39,854 bases of DNA from Lachnospiraceae bacterium (GCA_022776305.1 JALFIB010000051.1:1-39854); one strand, 5' to 3'; shown: positions 1 through 9,940, counted from the stretch's first letter. Notes: generated by a model not told the origin, from the sequence alone. A program made the numbers and translations.

Positions 1-146
1 CGAATCGTTCCTTTATCCGTCTTATACCCTTTCAATGCTTCAGCAAATTCTTCGACTGCTGCAGGGCCCGGATACAAGCCGATGTGTTTCTTCGAAGCAG
101 CAAAATGAACAATGTTATGACCTTTCCAGTAGGTCGGCATACTCCA
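1..146 (-). pseudogene. 3' portion of a DUF1801/YdhG-family (frataxin-like fold) gene, running off the window edge
   Basis: Minus-strand translation from ~146 reads WSMPTYWKGHNIVHFAASKKHIGLYPGPAAVEEFAEALKGYKTDKGTIR, typical of DUF1801 proteins; no matching 5' part is present upstream. Confidence 0.65.
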
Positions 147-621
147 TGTCTGCCTCATCAAGAATCAAATTTACTACAGCTGTTTCATCTTCCTTAGCGT
201 CTTCTCCAAGGTCCACTGCAATCTGACCTTTGGATAAGCTGCCTGTCACACGGTATGTTCCCGGCGCAGCAATGGTAATAACTGTATTTTCCGCTGCCTC
301 TTCCTGCGTATGCCCATCTTCTTCGCCGCCCTCTCCATAAGTTTCATCCTGTCCGGCCTTATAATAAACAATGTCTGCTCCTCCATACACTGCCGCAGAA
401 TCATCTTCCAGAAGCGCTTCTCCATTCACTGTAATCCCATCGTCTGATAACACAATTTCCGTCACGTCACTGTTTTCTTCTAATGTTGTTTGCTCAGCCC
501 CATTTTCCGTAATCACATGCTCTTCACTCTGGCTTTCTTCTGCTGATACAGTACACACTCCTCCTACTGTAGCAGCTATCACAGTCATTGCACATAACAT
601 GGCTATTCTCTTCTTTTTCAT
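115..621 (-). pseudogene. N-terminal part of a secreted carbohydrate-binding (DUF4353-like) protein, truncated
   Basis: Signal peptide MKKKRIAMLCAMTVIAATVGGVCTVSA with Shine-Dalgarno (SD) GGAAGG; APGTYRVTGSLSKGQIAVDL...VVNLILDEADM motif, then a frame change and stop where DUF1801-like sequence begins. Confidence 0.6.
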
Positions 622-800
622 ACCGTCACCTTCCATTCATTTTGCTGTTTCATATCGTTTTCCCAAAATCTGCCCCGTTTTTCTTACACGGCTGCTTTTA
701 CTATAAGGGAAGGCCGTGGAACTGATGTGTATTTTTTGTGTAAATTCTGTGTCAGCTTTTTCTGCCTCCATACTGTTTTCCAGCATATCGCCAATACTTT

Positions 801-1316
801 TTACTGGATCCTTTTGTGATTTTTCCAGAAGTCAATGGTCTCTTGCAGATCTGCTTCGTCCTGAAACAGGTCCAGTGCTTTAGCCGTCTCAATGGCAAAA
901 TCCACGTAAGCATTTGCCCTTGCCGTGATCACATCCTGATCCCTTACAATATCACGATCTGTGGAATGGGTAGACGATATCCCATCAAGGATGCCGGCAC
1001 GGTCCAGCAAGTCTGCACCATTGCAAATTCCGGCGATCAGAATATTATTTTTCTTCATTTCCCGTAAAAACGCTCTTACTTCTTCACAGTCAACAGATGC
1101 GATATCCCCTCCCGGTATGATAAAGCTTCTGACCTGTGTTTTATCAATCTGATTCAAAGCCGCGTCTATGTTGACAGAATATCCTTCCGTGGCTTTTATG
1201 GATCGGCCATCCAAAGAACAAAAAACAACGTCGCAGCTTGTCACACTCATAAAATAATTTAAAATAACAATCTCATAAAAACAGCATTGGTTATACAAAA
1301 AAAAGACATCTTTCAT
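801..1316 (-). CDS. DJ-1/PfpI family protein
   Basis: FIIPGGD... and AGICNGADLLDRAGILDG nucleophile-elbow motif. Confidence 0.85.
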   Translation of the reverse strand: MKDVFFLYNQCCFYEIVILNYFMSVTSCDVVFCSLDGRSIKATEGYSVNIDAALNQIDKTQVRSFIIPGGDIASVDCEEVRAFLREMKKNNILIAGICNGADLLDRAGILDGISSTHSTDRDIVRDQDVITARANAYVDFAIETAKALDLFQDEADLQETIDFWKNHKRIQ

Positions 1317-1356
1317 ATGGTTCCCCCTTCTTCTCCATCACAAATGTTTCATCACC

Positions 1357-1881
1357 TTATTGCAAAATCCGTTGGTATAACTTGAACTTTTCGAGGCCAT
1401 AATCTGAATATCCAAGATCTACCGTATCAATATAGCAGAATCCGAATTTTTCATATAATCGGATTGCGGGGGCATTTTTTTCATACACATCCAGCCGCAC
1501 CGCCTTCATTCCCTTCCTTGATGCATAGTCGATGATAAATTCCATAATCTTCTTTCCCACGCCCTGATGGTGGAAATCAGGATGCACTGCAAGAGTATAT
1601 ACCACAAGAATAGACTCGTAGCTAAAACTACAGTGCCAGTCTGCCAATGCATATCCTTTTTCCGGTTTATGCCTGAGGATCACAGTACCTGCAATCCGGT
1701 CATTCTCCACCGCCACAAAAAGACAACCTTCTGAGATGCCCGCCTCGGCATCTTCCCTTGCCGGATAAATTCCTTTTCTCCATCCCGGAAAATTCTCATG
1801 TTTTTCCAGATAACCGTTTAATTCATCGTACAAGGCAGATACTTCATCCACATCCTGTATGCTTCCCTTCCTTATCTCCAT
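1357..1881 (-). CDS. GNAT family N-acetyltransferase
   Basis: VYTLAVHPDFHHQGVGKKIMEFIIDYA...RLDVYEKNAPAIRLYEKFGF acetyl-CoA binding motif. Confidence 0.9.
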   Translation of the reverse strand: MEIRKGSIQDVDEVSALYDELNGYLEKHENFPGWRKGIYPAREDAEAGISEGCLFVAVENDRIAGTVILRHKPEKGYALADWHCSFSYESILVVYTLAVHPDFHHQGVGKKIMEFIIDYASRKGMKAVRLDVYEKNAPAIRLYEKFGFCYIDTVDLGYSDYGLEKFKLYQRILQ

Positions 1882-1973
1882 GTGCTCCTGTCTCCATATC
1901 TCAAATACATTTTGTATAGTAATGGCGCGTGCCTGTCACCGGATATTCCTGAAGTTTCCTTTCATTTGGAGTT

Positions 1974-2828
1974 TCAAGATAGATGCCCGGATCCCTCTAC
2001 TGCTTTCAGACGGGCGACCATGCCATCCAATGCAGGTTCCAAATAATGATGCAAGTCCCTATTTCCATCGCAATATTTTCCTACAAAAGTATCTGTCATA
2101 CCTTTCAATACGCTTTTTATCCGGCTTGTTTCATATCTTGCAAAAACATCCCTCAGTTTTTCCCAATCCTCACAGCTGAATTCTTCCTCTGACAGAGGTT
2201 TTTCCACCAGCGTGTGTACAGCCAGCGACAGGTAAACAATTTCACTGATATTCTCGATCATCTTTTTATGATCCGGATCGTACTTCCTCAGTACTTTTAT
2301 GACAAAATCTTCCGGAAATCTACGCAAAAACAGCTGTTCCAGCTCAATGCAGCGGATATATTCAAAGATCCTGTCGATTCCGCTGTACTTAGATAAATCC
2401 TTCAAAACAGGGTAATCAAGAGTCAATATGGTATCCTGTGGATTGAAAACCGGATCATATCTTTTGAAAAACTCCGGCATCCCTCTCAGAAAAGTATCTT
2501 GCAAACAACTGTTTCCATAAGATACAAAATCCTGCAGGCAATGATGGTATAACTGCAGAGCTGCCTGCACCTTTTCCTTCACAATCCTCTTGCCGGATTC
2601 ATATGCTTCCTTCGCAGATATTTTACTATTTTTTGCCACACATGTAAATTCTGTCCCGTCAGATTTACCCTCCGAAAATTCCCTGTCATTTGTCTCACGG
2701 ATGCAGTACATTACCGCTTCCATCAGCTGCCCTGCCTTTTCGTAAGAGATTGAAGAGCTCTCACCACCTGTATACTTTTCTGCCAACGTTGCCACGATGG
2801 GCAACAATTCTTCCATTTCGTAGTCCAT
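1974..2828 (-). CDS. Conserved protein of unknown function (resembles DUF6179)
   Basis: Complete 284-aa ORF with SD GGAGGTGA; immediately downstream of the 2833-3357 ORF; family name from recall only. Confidence 0.6.
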   Translation of the reverse strand: MDYEMEELLPIVATLAEKYTGGESSSISYEKAGQLMEAVMYCIRETNDREFSEGKSDGTEFTCVAKNSKISAKEAYESGKRIVKEKVQAALQLYHHCLQDFVSYGNSCLQDTFLRGMPEFFKRYDPVFNPQDTILTLDYPVLKDLSKYSGIDRIFEYIRCIELEQLFLRRFPEDFVIKVLRKYDPDHKKMIENISEIVYLSLAVHTLVEKPLSEEEFSCEDWEKLRDVFARYETSRIKSVLKGMTDTFVGKYCDGNRDLHHYLEPALDGMVARLKAVEGSGHLS

Positions 2829-2832
2829 ATGG

Positions 2833-3357
2833 TCACCTCCAGCAAAGCTCTTTTAATACTTCCATATATAGATCATAGTCCCATCTTTTCACTTCTTCAA
2901 ACTTGCCGTACTCTCCCCTTCCGTCCGAGCTGCGGTACCCGCCGTAGCCTGCACGGACTGCCTGAGCAAAATGGTCCAGACAGGTTCCTTCCAAATAATC
3001 CAAATCTCCATAGCAAATAAGTTCAAACTGCTCTTTCATCAAATGCAGGAGCTCATCATCTGTGATCTCATCCAGCATCTCATTTTTATACTGGTAGAAA
3101 ATTTCCTGCAGCCTGATTATGGTATCCACATAACTATTCTGGTCGATATAAGCGGAATCACAAAACTCGTAAATGATTTTTGATGTGATCCCCGTTCCAA
3201 ACTCTGCGCGCTGATACTTTTTTAATGCTCCTTTCTGTTCTTCCAGAATCAGTTGTGCTTCCTGTTCACTTAACGCCAGCCCATACCTCTTTGTTATCTC
3301 ATTTGTTCCCATCACCTTTGACAGCTGTTCCTTTTGCTGTAAAACCAACCAATCCAT
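2833..3357 (-). CDS. Conserved protein of unknown function (resembles DUF6323)
   Basis: Complete 174-aa ORF, 4 bp from the following ORF; family name from recall only. Confidence 0.6.
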   Translation of the reverse strand: MDWLVLQQKEQLSKVMGTNEITKRYGLALSEQEAQLILEEQKGALKKYQRAEFGTGITSKIIYEFCDSAYIDQNSYVDTIIRLQEIFYQYKNEMLDEITDDELLHLMKEQFELICYGDLDYLEGTCLDHFAQAVRAGYGGYRSSDGRGEYGKFEEVKRWDYDLYMEVLKELCWR

Positions 3358-3457
3358 TTTTGCAGCTCCTCCCCATCCCGGTTATATTGGACGACGATTA
3401 TAACACTGTGCTGTTTTATATACCAGTCTTGAAATTTTGGCCATTTTGTGGTAATGT

Positions 3458-3490
3458 AAAAAAAGAGAAAATCAAATTTTCTCTTTTTTT
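3458..3490. terminator. Bidirectional intrinsic terminator
   Basis: Perfect inverted repeat AAAAAAAGAGAAAAT-CAA-ATTTTCTCTTTTTTT. Confidence 0.85.
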
Positions 3491-3537
3491 ATGTCCATTT
3501 TTCAATTTTCATGTCATAGGAAAGGCTGCGAAAATCA

Positions 3538-3882
3538 TTACCTATGTTTTGGCTTTTCCGGTGCAATGGCGATCCAATGATCAGAAAGCTTTTCCAAAAG
3601 TTTTGCCAGCTCTGCTGTCTCTGCTTCTGTCAGTACTTCAAACATCTTCCCCGTCAGTTCCTGTGTAAATCCGCCGCGATCGGCAACACCTACCGCGTGA
3701 TGCAGGTATTTCATCACCAACTGCTGGTCACGGTTTTCAAATTTCAGGTGTCCGCCATGACCTCCTGCCGGTTTTTCCGGAAGTACTCCTGTTCTTGCGT
3801 ACTCAGCACCCCGTTCACAGTGAGGTGCAGATAGTTCACAATTTCTTGAACATCCGGGACAGTTCTTCTTTGTTTCATTCAT
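3538..3882 (-). CDS. Small protein with N-terminal Cys cluster (CPGCSRNC)
   Basis: 114-aa ORF MNETKKNCPGCSRNCELSAPHCERG..., downstream of the ABC exporter pair, same strand. Confidence 0.7.
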   Translation of the reverse strand: MNETKKNCPGCSRNCELSAPHCERGAEYARTGVLPEKPAGGHGGHLKFENRDQQLVMKYLHHAVGVADRGGFTQELTGKMFEVLTEAETAELAKLLEKLSDHWIAIAPEKPKHR

Positions 3883-3990
3883 AGTTATTTTTCCTCCTCT
3901 TCTTTTACAAGGATTCCCTTTCTTCGCAATGTCCTTCCGGAAGCCCAGAAGGCATAGGCACAGGCTGCCACCTCAGAGATCAAACATTTT

Positions 3991-5892
3991 TTATTCTAAT
4001 TCAAAGGCACCCGTATAGAGCTGGTAGTACTGTCCTTTTTGTGCCAGCAGTTCTTCATGGTCACCGCGCTCAATGATCCGTCCATGATCCAGTACGATGA
4101 TCACATTAGAATTCTTTACTGTGGAAAGTCGATGGGCGATGACAAATACAGTCCTGCCTTTCATCAGCGCATCCATTCCCTTTTGGACAATGGCTTCCGT
4201 ACGTGTGTCAATGGAAGAAGTTGCTTCATCCAAGATCATGACCGGCGGATCAGCCACGGCAGCACGGGCAATGGAGAGCAGCTGCCTCTGCCCTTGGGAC
4301 AGGTTTGCGCCGTTGCCGGTGAGCATCGTCTCATACCCCTTCGGCAGTCTGGTGATGAAGTCATCCGCTCCTGCCAGTTTTGCTGCGGCGATACATTCTT
4401 CATCGGTGGCGTCCAGTTTACCATACCTGATATTTTCCATAACTGTCCCGGTAAACAAGTTTGTCTCCTGTAGGACCACGCCGATGGCGCGCCTTAAATC
4501 GCTCTTTTTGATCTTATTGATGTTGATCCCGTCATAACGGATCTTACCGTCTGCAATATCGTAAAAACGGTTCAGGAGGTTTGTGATAGTAGTTTTTCCT
4601 GCTCCGGTTGCTCCCACAAAGGCAACCTTCTGTCCCGGTTTCGCATAGAGGGACACATTGTGCAGGATAGGCTTGCCCTCCTCATATTCAAAATCCACGT
4701 CAAAGAGCCGCACATCACCGGTCAGTTTCACATATGTTGTGGTGCCGTCTGCCTGATGGGGATGTTTCCATGCCCACATACCGGTCCGCTCTCGGCATTC
4801 CACGATCTCTCCGTTTTCTTCCCGGGCATTGACAAGAGTCACATATCCTTCATCTTGCTCCGGTACTTCATCCATAAGATTGAAGATTCGCTCCGTACCT
4901 GCCAGTCCCATTACCACCGCATTGATCTGATGGGAGACCTGATTGATGTTGCCCACAAACTGTTTCGTCATATTCAGGAAAGGAACGGCAATGCTGATAC
5001 CGAAAGCCATTCCCGAAATACTGAGGTTCGGCACATCCAGAATCAGTAAAACACCTCCAAGAATTGCAACAAACGCATATAAAATATTGCCCAGATTGTT
5101 CAGTACTGGTCCTAAAATATTTGCATATTTGTTTGCCTGTTTTGATTCTTGAAAAAGCGCCTCATTGAGACGGTCGAAATCTGCCTGACTCTCATCTTCA
5201 TGGCAGAACACCTTCACAACCTTCTGTCCATTCATTATTTCTTCTACAAAGCCCTCTACTTTTCCCAAGGCAGTCTGCTGGCGGAAGAAAAACTTTGCAG
5301 AACCTCCTCCCAGCTTTTTCGTCACCATAAGCATGACGCATACCCCGGCCACTATGAACAAAGCAAGCCATACGCTGAAATAGATCATAATACAGAAAAT
5401 GGTAGTGGCTGAAATTGCAGAGATCAAAAGCTGCGGAAAGCTCTGGGAAACCATTTGTCTTAGCGTATCAATATCATTTGTATAATGGCTCATGATGTCG
5501 CCATGGTTGGTTGTGTCGAAATATTTGACAGGAAGGCGCTGCATGCCATTAAACATTTTTTCCCGCAGCTTTTTCAGCGTCCCCTGGGTGATGACGGCCA
5601 TCAGTTGGTTGTATGTAAAACCTGCGATCAGTGAAATTACATAAAAGAATGCTAACAGTCCTACAAAGAAGAAGATCCTTCCTTTTACTCCGTTCCAGTC
5701 CCCGGTTTTCCAGCTCTCCTCGATCAATGCTATCACATTTTGCATAAAGATAGACGGGATGGAGCTGACGATAGCGTTTAAAATGATACAGAACAAAGCC
5801 GTAGGAAGCAAAACGGGATAAAATCCGTATATGGTTTTCAGCAGCCGCACAACAATTCCTTTTGAACTTATTCTTTTATTCATTCTGTCCAC
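3991..5892 (-). CDS. ABC exporter half-transporter (ATP-binding/permease), TM288-like
   Basis: TM domain plus GATGAGKTT Walker A, LSQGQRQL signature, VMILDEATSSID Walker B, IAHRLS H-loop. Confidence 0.92.
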   Translation of the reverse strand: MDRMNKRISSKGIVVRLLKTIYGFYPVLLPTALFCIILNAIVSSIPSIFMQNVIALIEESWKTGDWNGVKGRIFFFVGLLAFFYVISLIAGFTYNQLMAVITQGTLKKLREKMFNGMQRLPVKYFDTTNHGDIMSHYTNDIDTLRQMVSQSFPQLLISAISATTIFCIMIYFSVWLALFIVAGVCVMLMVTKKLGGGSAKFFFRQQTALGKVEGFVEEIMNGQKVVKVFCHEDESQADFDRLNEALFQESKQANKYANILGPVLNNLGNILYAFVAILGGVLLILDVPNLSISGMAFGISIAVPFLNMTKQFVGNINQVSHQINAVVMGLAGTERIFNLMDEVPEQDEGYVTLVNAREENGEIVECRERTGMWAWKHPHQADGTTTYVKLTGDVRLFDVDFEYEEGKPILHNVSLYAKPGQKVAFVGATGAGKTTITNLLNRFYDIADGKIRYDGININKIKKSDLRRAIGVVLQETNLFTGTVMENIRYGKLDATDEECIAAAKLAGADDFITRLPKGYETMLTGNGANLSQGQRQLLSIARAAVADPPVMILDEATSSIDTRTEAIVQKGMDALMKGRTVFVIAHRLSTVKNSNVIIVLDHGRIIERGDHEELLAQKGQYYQLYTGAFELE

Positions 5893-7618
5893 CTGCCTTA
5901 TTCTGAGAAATATAGATTTCCCGGTAAATCTCGTTGTTTTTCATCAGTTCTTTATGGGTTCCGACGGCATGGATGGTGCCTCCGTCCATTACGATGATCC
6001 TGTCCGCATCTTCCACCGAAGCAGTTCTCTGGGCAATGATGATCTTCGTAGTCTTTGGAATATATTGTTTCAATGCCTTGCGTATCTTCATATCGGTTTT
6101 CGTATCTACAGCACTGGTAGAATCATCCAGAATTAAGATCTTCGGCTTTTTCAGCAGCGCCCTAGCAATACAGAGCCTCTGTTTCTGTCCACCTGATACG
6201 TTGGCACCTCCCTGCTCAATATAGGTGTCGTAGCCCTCCGGAAACTGGGAAATAAACTCATCCGCACAGGCCATCTGGCAGGCGCGTACCATTTCCTCCT
6301 CGGTAGCATCTTTATCTCCCCAGCGGAGGTTATCCTTGATGGTGCCGGAAAACAACACATTTTTTTGCAGAACAACGGCCACTTGGTTTCGCAAGGTGTC
6401 AAGGTCATATCGCCGCACGTCGATTCCACCCACTTTCACAGTTCCCTCCGTCACATCATATAAACGTGAGATCAACTGGATCAGGGAAGACTTTGAAGAA
6501 CCGGTACCGCCGATGATCCCGATAGTCTCACCGGAATGTATTTCCAGATTGATGTTTGAGAGAGCCATGTTTTTTGCCTCAGTAGAATATTTAAAGCTGA
6601 CATTCTCAAAAAAGATGGAACCATCAGGCACCTCTTTTATCGGATCCTCAGGATTCTGAAGTGTACTTGTCTCCGTCAATACCTCTACGATCCTTTTTGC
6701 CGATTCCATCGCCATGACTACCATAGCAAAGATCATGGAACACATCATCAAACTATTCAGCATCATAAAGCTGTACGTAAGGAGCGCAGAAAACTGCCCT
6801 ACATCAAGAGCCATCCCCTTCGTCGTTATGATCGTATAGGAACCGAAGGAAAGTACAAACACCATGACCGTATAAATGCAAAACTGCATCATGGGGTTAT
6901 TCAGGGCAAGAATCCGCTCTGCTTTCGTAAAGTCTGCACAGACATCTCCCGCTGCCCGGTCAAACTTCTCCTGTTCAAAATCTTCCCGGACAAAGGATTT
7001 CACAACACGCATTGCTTTTATGTTTTCTTGAATCGATGCGTTTAGATTATCATACTTCTTAAAAACCTTCTGGAACAAAGGCATTGTTTTGTAAATGACA
7101 ATTCCCAGTCCTACTCCAAGGATGGGGATCACAATCAAAAAGATGAAGGCCATCCGTCCTCCCATGACAAAAGCCATGATCAGTGCAAAAACCAGCATAA
7201 GGGGCGCACGGATCGCTGTCCTGATGATCATCATAAATGCATTCTGCACATTCGTCACGTCTGTAGTCATTCTCGTCACCAGAGAAGACGTCAGGAACTT
7301 GTCGATGTTTTCAAAAGAATATCTCTGGATGCTGGAAAACATATCTTTTCTCAGGTTTTTCCCAAGGCCACTGGAGGCGGTTGCACAAATCAGACCGGCC
7401 AGAGAGCCGAAAGTCAGGGATAAGACTGCCATAAGGATCAATAGCAACCCATATTTCAGCACTAAAGACATTTCACATCCATTCTTCACTTGATTGACCA
7501 GCTTTGCAATCACAAAAGGGATGATGCATTCCATCACTACTTCCATTGATACCAGAATGGGAGTGGCAATAGCGCTTCTTTTATATTCCCTGATGCTCTT
7601 TGCTATTTCTTTTACCAT
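5876..7618 (-). CDS. ABC exporter half-transporter (ATP-binding/permease), TM287-like with degenerate catalytic residues
   Basis: Walker A GGTGSSKSS, signature VSGGQKQR, Walker B ILILDDSTSAVD (D for E), H-loop IIAQRTAS (Q for H); overlaps the next ORF. Confidence 0.92.
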   Translation of the reverse strand: MVKEIAKSIREYKRSAIATPILVSMEVVMECIIPFVIAKLVNQVKNGCEMSLVLKYGLLLILMAVLSLTFGSLAGLICATASSGLGKNLRKDMFSSIQRYSFENIDKFLTSSLVTRMTTDVTNVQNAFMMIIRTAIRAPLMLVFALIMAFVMGGRMAFIFLIVIPILGVGLGIVIYKTMPLFQKVFKKYDNLNASIQENIKAMRVVKSFVREDFEQEKFDRAAGDVCADFTKAERILALNNPMMQFCIYTVMVFVLSFGSYTIITTKGMALDVGQFSALLTYSFMMLNSLMMCSMIFAMVVMAMESAKRIVEVLTETSTLQNPEDPIKEVPDGSIFFENVSFKYSTEAKNMALSNINLEIHSGETIGIIGGTGSSKSSLIQLISRLYDVTEGTVKVGGIDVRRYDLDTLRNQVAVVLQKNVLFSGTIKDNLRWGDKDATEEEMVRACQMACADEFISQFPEGYDTYIEQGGANVSGGQKQRLCIARALLKKPKILILDDSTSAVDTKTDMKIRKALKQYIPKTTKIIIAQRTASVEDADRIIVMDGGTIHAVGTHKELMKNNEIYREIYISQNKAGGQNE

Positions 7619-7686
7619 TCATTTTCCTCCTTTCCTGTCCACGCAGGTTCTATGTACATAATTGTTTTTCCACGCACATAGGAAAA

Positions 7687-7710
7687 GACGCATACACTTC
7701 CGTATGCGCC
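7687..7710 (-). terminator. Rho-independent terminator or attenuator upstream of the ABC exporter operon
   Basis: Minus-strand RNA GGCGCAUAC-GGAAGU-GUAUGCGUC-UUUU; 9-bp stem with a U tract. Confidence 0.65.
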
Positions 7711-7831
7711 TTTGAACTATAAAACGCACTTCTTTGTATCGTATCAGATCGCAGTCATGCGCTTTTCGTATCGTGTCCAAGGTATGATTTACGTAAAAAT
7801 ACTAGCAGACATCCATTTTTTTGTCAATTTT

Positions 7832-7906
7832 ATTTTCGCCCGGTACTGTATATTCCATTTTCGTCCGGTACCGTACATACTATTTTCACCCGGTATCGGG
7901 CATTCC
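7832..7906. repeat. Three imperfect 25-bp tandem repeats
   Basis: ATTTTCGCCCGGTACTGTATATTCC / ATTTTCGTCCGGTACCGTACATACT / ATTTTCACCCGGTATCGGGCATTCC. Confidence 0.85.
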
Positions 7907-7942
7907 ATTTTCCCAGTTACACCCTTTACCTAAAGGCTGTAT

Positions 7943-9718
7943 TTAATTTTCATCCAGATAATGCATGATACCGGCGCTGGAGCGTTCCAGATCACTTTTT
8001 GCCTGACGTATCTTTTCTACCTCTTCTTCCGTCACCCGGTCTGCCCGGAATTTTCCAAGAAGTTTGGAAAGTACATTGATATCATTTTTCACCTGCTTCT
8101 TTACCGCTTTTTCTATCTGCTTTCCTCCGGCATTTAATGCCCGCTGGGCACGATTCGCCACATTTTGCGCTTCCCCGGTCAGTTCCAGAGCCTCTCTTCG
8201 CAGGGTATCCTGTCCGGCATACTGCTGGGCATCGTAAATCGCCTGTTCAATCTCCGCATCTGACATCCGATCGTCCGCAGTGATGGTTATAGACTGGGAT
8301 TTGCCCGTATCCAGATCTCTAGCAGAAACTTTCAGGATACCGTTTGCATCAATGTCAAACGTAACTTCAATCTGCGGTACCCCTGCCGGAGCCCGACGGA
8401 TTCCTTTCAACTTAAACTTTCCGATAGTCTTATTGTCCCTTGCCATGGGACGCTCACCCTGCAGTACGTGGATCTCCACCTCTCTCTGATAAGGTGCGGC
8501 AGTGGAAAATACGCGGGAATAACGTGTGGGAACCGTAGAATTGCGGTCAACAAGCTTGGTTGCTACGCCGCCTACCGTCTCGATGGAAAGGCTCAGTGGG
8601 GTAACATCCAGCAAGAGCAGGTCTTTACCTGTCCCTGCAGCCACCAATGACTGCCCCTGCAGTGTACTTCCCAAAATAGCAGCACCCATGGCCACACATT
8701 CATCCGGATTAATATTCTTAGAAGGTTCTTTTCCCGTAAGGGCCTTTACCTTATCCTGAACGGCAGGAATTCTGGTAGAACCTCCCACCAGAAGGATCCG
8801 ACCCAGCTCTGATGTCTTGACCCCGGCATCGCTTAAAGCGCTCTGGACCGGGCCTGCTGTGCGCTCCACCAGATCCCAGATCAGTTCTTGAAACTTTGCA
8901 CGGGTAAGGCTGGTCTCCAGATGCAGGGGTTCTCCTTTTGCCTGTGTCAGGTACGGAAGCACAATATTTGTGATCTCAGAAGTAGACAATTCTTTTTTTG
9001 CCTGCTCAGCTGCCTCCCGGATCCTCTGCATAGCAGAAAAATCTCTGGTAATATCGATACGGTGTTCTTTTTTAAATTCCTCAGCGATCCATCGTACGAT
9101 CCGCTCATCAAAGTCATCACCGCCTAAATGGTTATCCCCTGCTGTGGCTAAAACTTCTATCACGCCATCCCCGATCTCAATGATGGAGACATCAAAGGTG
9201 CCTCCTCCAAGATCATAAACCATAACCTTTTGTGCCTCTCCGTGATCCAGCCCATAAGACAGCGCCGCACTGGTAGGTTCATTGATGATACGCTTTACCT
9301 CAAGCCCTGCAATGCGGCCTGCATCCTTTGTGGCCTGACGCTGGATATCATTAAAATAAGCAGGTACAGTGATAACGGCTTCCGTAACAGGTTCTCCAAG
9401 GAAATCTTCCGCATCCTTTTTCAACTGCCGAAGTACCATAGAGCTGATGGTCTGGGGCTTATACTCTGTCCCATCAATGCGGATACTCCAGTCCGTTCCC
9501 ATATGCCTTTTTACAGAACTGATGGTCCGGTCCGGATTTGTGGCGGCCTGCCGCTTTGCCGTCTCGCCTACAAACCTCTCCCCGTTTTTCGCAAAAGCCA
9601 CCACACTGGGTGTAGTCCTTGCCCCTGAACTGCTTGGTACGATGACCGGCTGTCCGTTCTCCACCACAGACACACAGCTGTTTGTCGTTCCCAGATCGAT
9701 ACCTATTACTTTACTCAT
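7943..9718 (-). CDS. dnaK: Hsp70 chaperone DnaK (standalone copy)
   Basis: [59 protein letters not shown]; start chosen by SD spacing. Confidence 0.93.
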   Translation of the reverse strand: MSKVIGIDLGTTNSCVSVVENGQPVIVPSSSGARTTPSVVAFAKNGERFVGETAKRQAATNPDRTISSVKRHMGTDWSIRIDGTEYKPQTISSMVLRQLKKDAEDFLGEPVTEAVITVPAYFNDIQRQATKDAGRIAGLEVKRIINEPTSAALSYGLDHGEAQKVMVYDLGGGTFDVSIIEIGDGVIEVLATAGDNHLGGDDFDERIVRWIAEEFKKEHRIDITRDFSAMQRIREAAEQAKKELSTSEITNIVLPYLTQAKGEPLHLETSLTRAKFQELIWDLVERTAGPVQSALSDAGVKTSELGRILLVGGSTRIPAVQDKVKALTGKEPSKNINPDECVAMGAAILGSTLQGQSLVAAGTGKDLLLLDVTPLSLSIETVGGVATKLVDRNSTVPTRYSRVFSTAAPYQREVEIHVLQGERPMARDNKTIGKFKLKGIRRAPAGVPQIEVTFDIDANGILKVSARDLDTGKSQSITITADDRMSDAEIEQAIYDAQQYAGQDTLRREALELTGEAQNVANRAQRALNAGGKQIEKAVKKQVKNDINVLSKLLGKFRADRVTEEEVEKIRQAKSDLERSSAGIMHYLDEN

Positions 9719-9881
9719 TATCATTCCTCCATCACAAAATTCTCTTTTAAAACCAGCACTTCTTTTTCACAATAGTTTTTTAGTGAACAATATCAGGGTT
9801 CATTCTATCGCAACTTTTTCCTCTTTCTACCAATTTTATGAAAATTTCATACTTATACGTTTTATTTAAGAAACTAGATGT

Positions 9882-9940
9882 AAAAAACCGGCCCCACAGT
9901 CCCCCCTTCCAAGGCAGGTGACCTGTGATAACCGGTTTTT
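9882..9940. terminator. Long hairpin terminator after the DUF1275 gene
   Basis: AAAAAACCGG...CCGGTTTTT outer stem with internal CACAG/CTGTG. Confidence 0.6.

Noticed and set aside
3885-3983. Short minus-strand frame LISEVAACAYAFWASGRTLRRKGILVKEEEEK between the ABC exporter gene and the CPGCSRNC gene
   Set aside because: Only 32 codons, TTG start and no ribosome-binding site; may be a remnant but not supportable.
7832-7906. CRISPR array or tRNA cluster
   Set aside because: 25-bp direct tandem units with no spacers and no cloverleaf.
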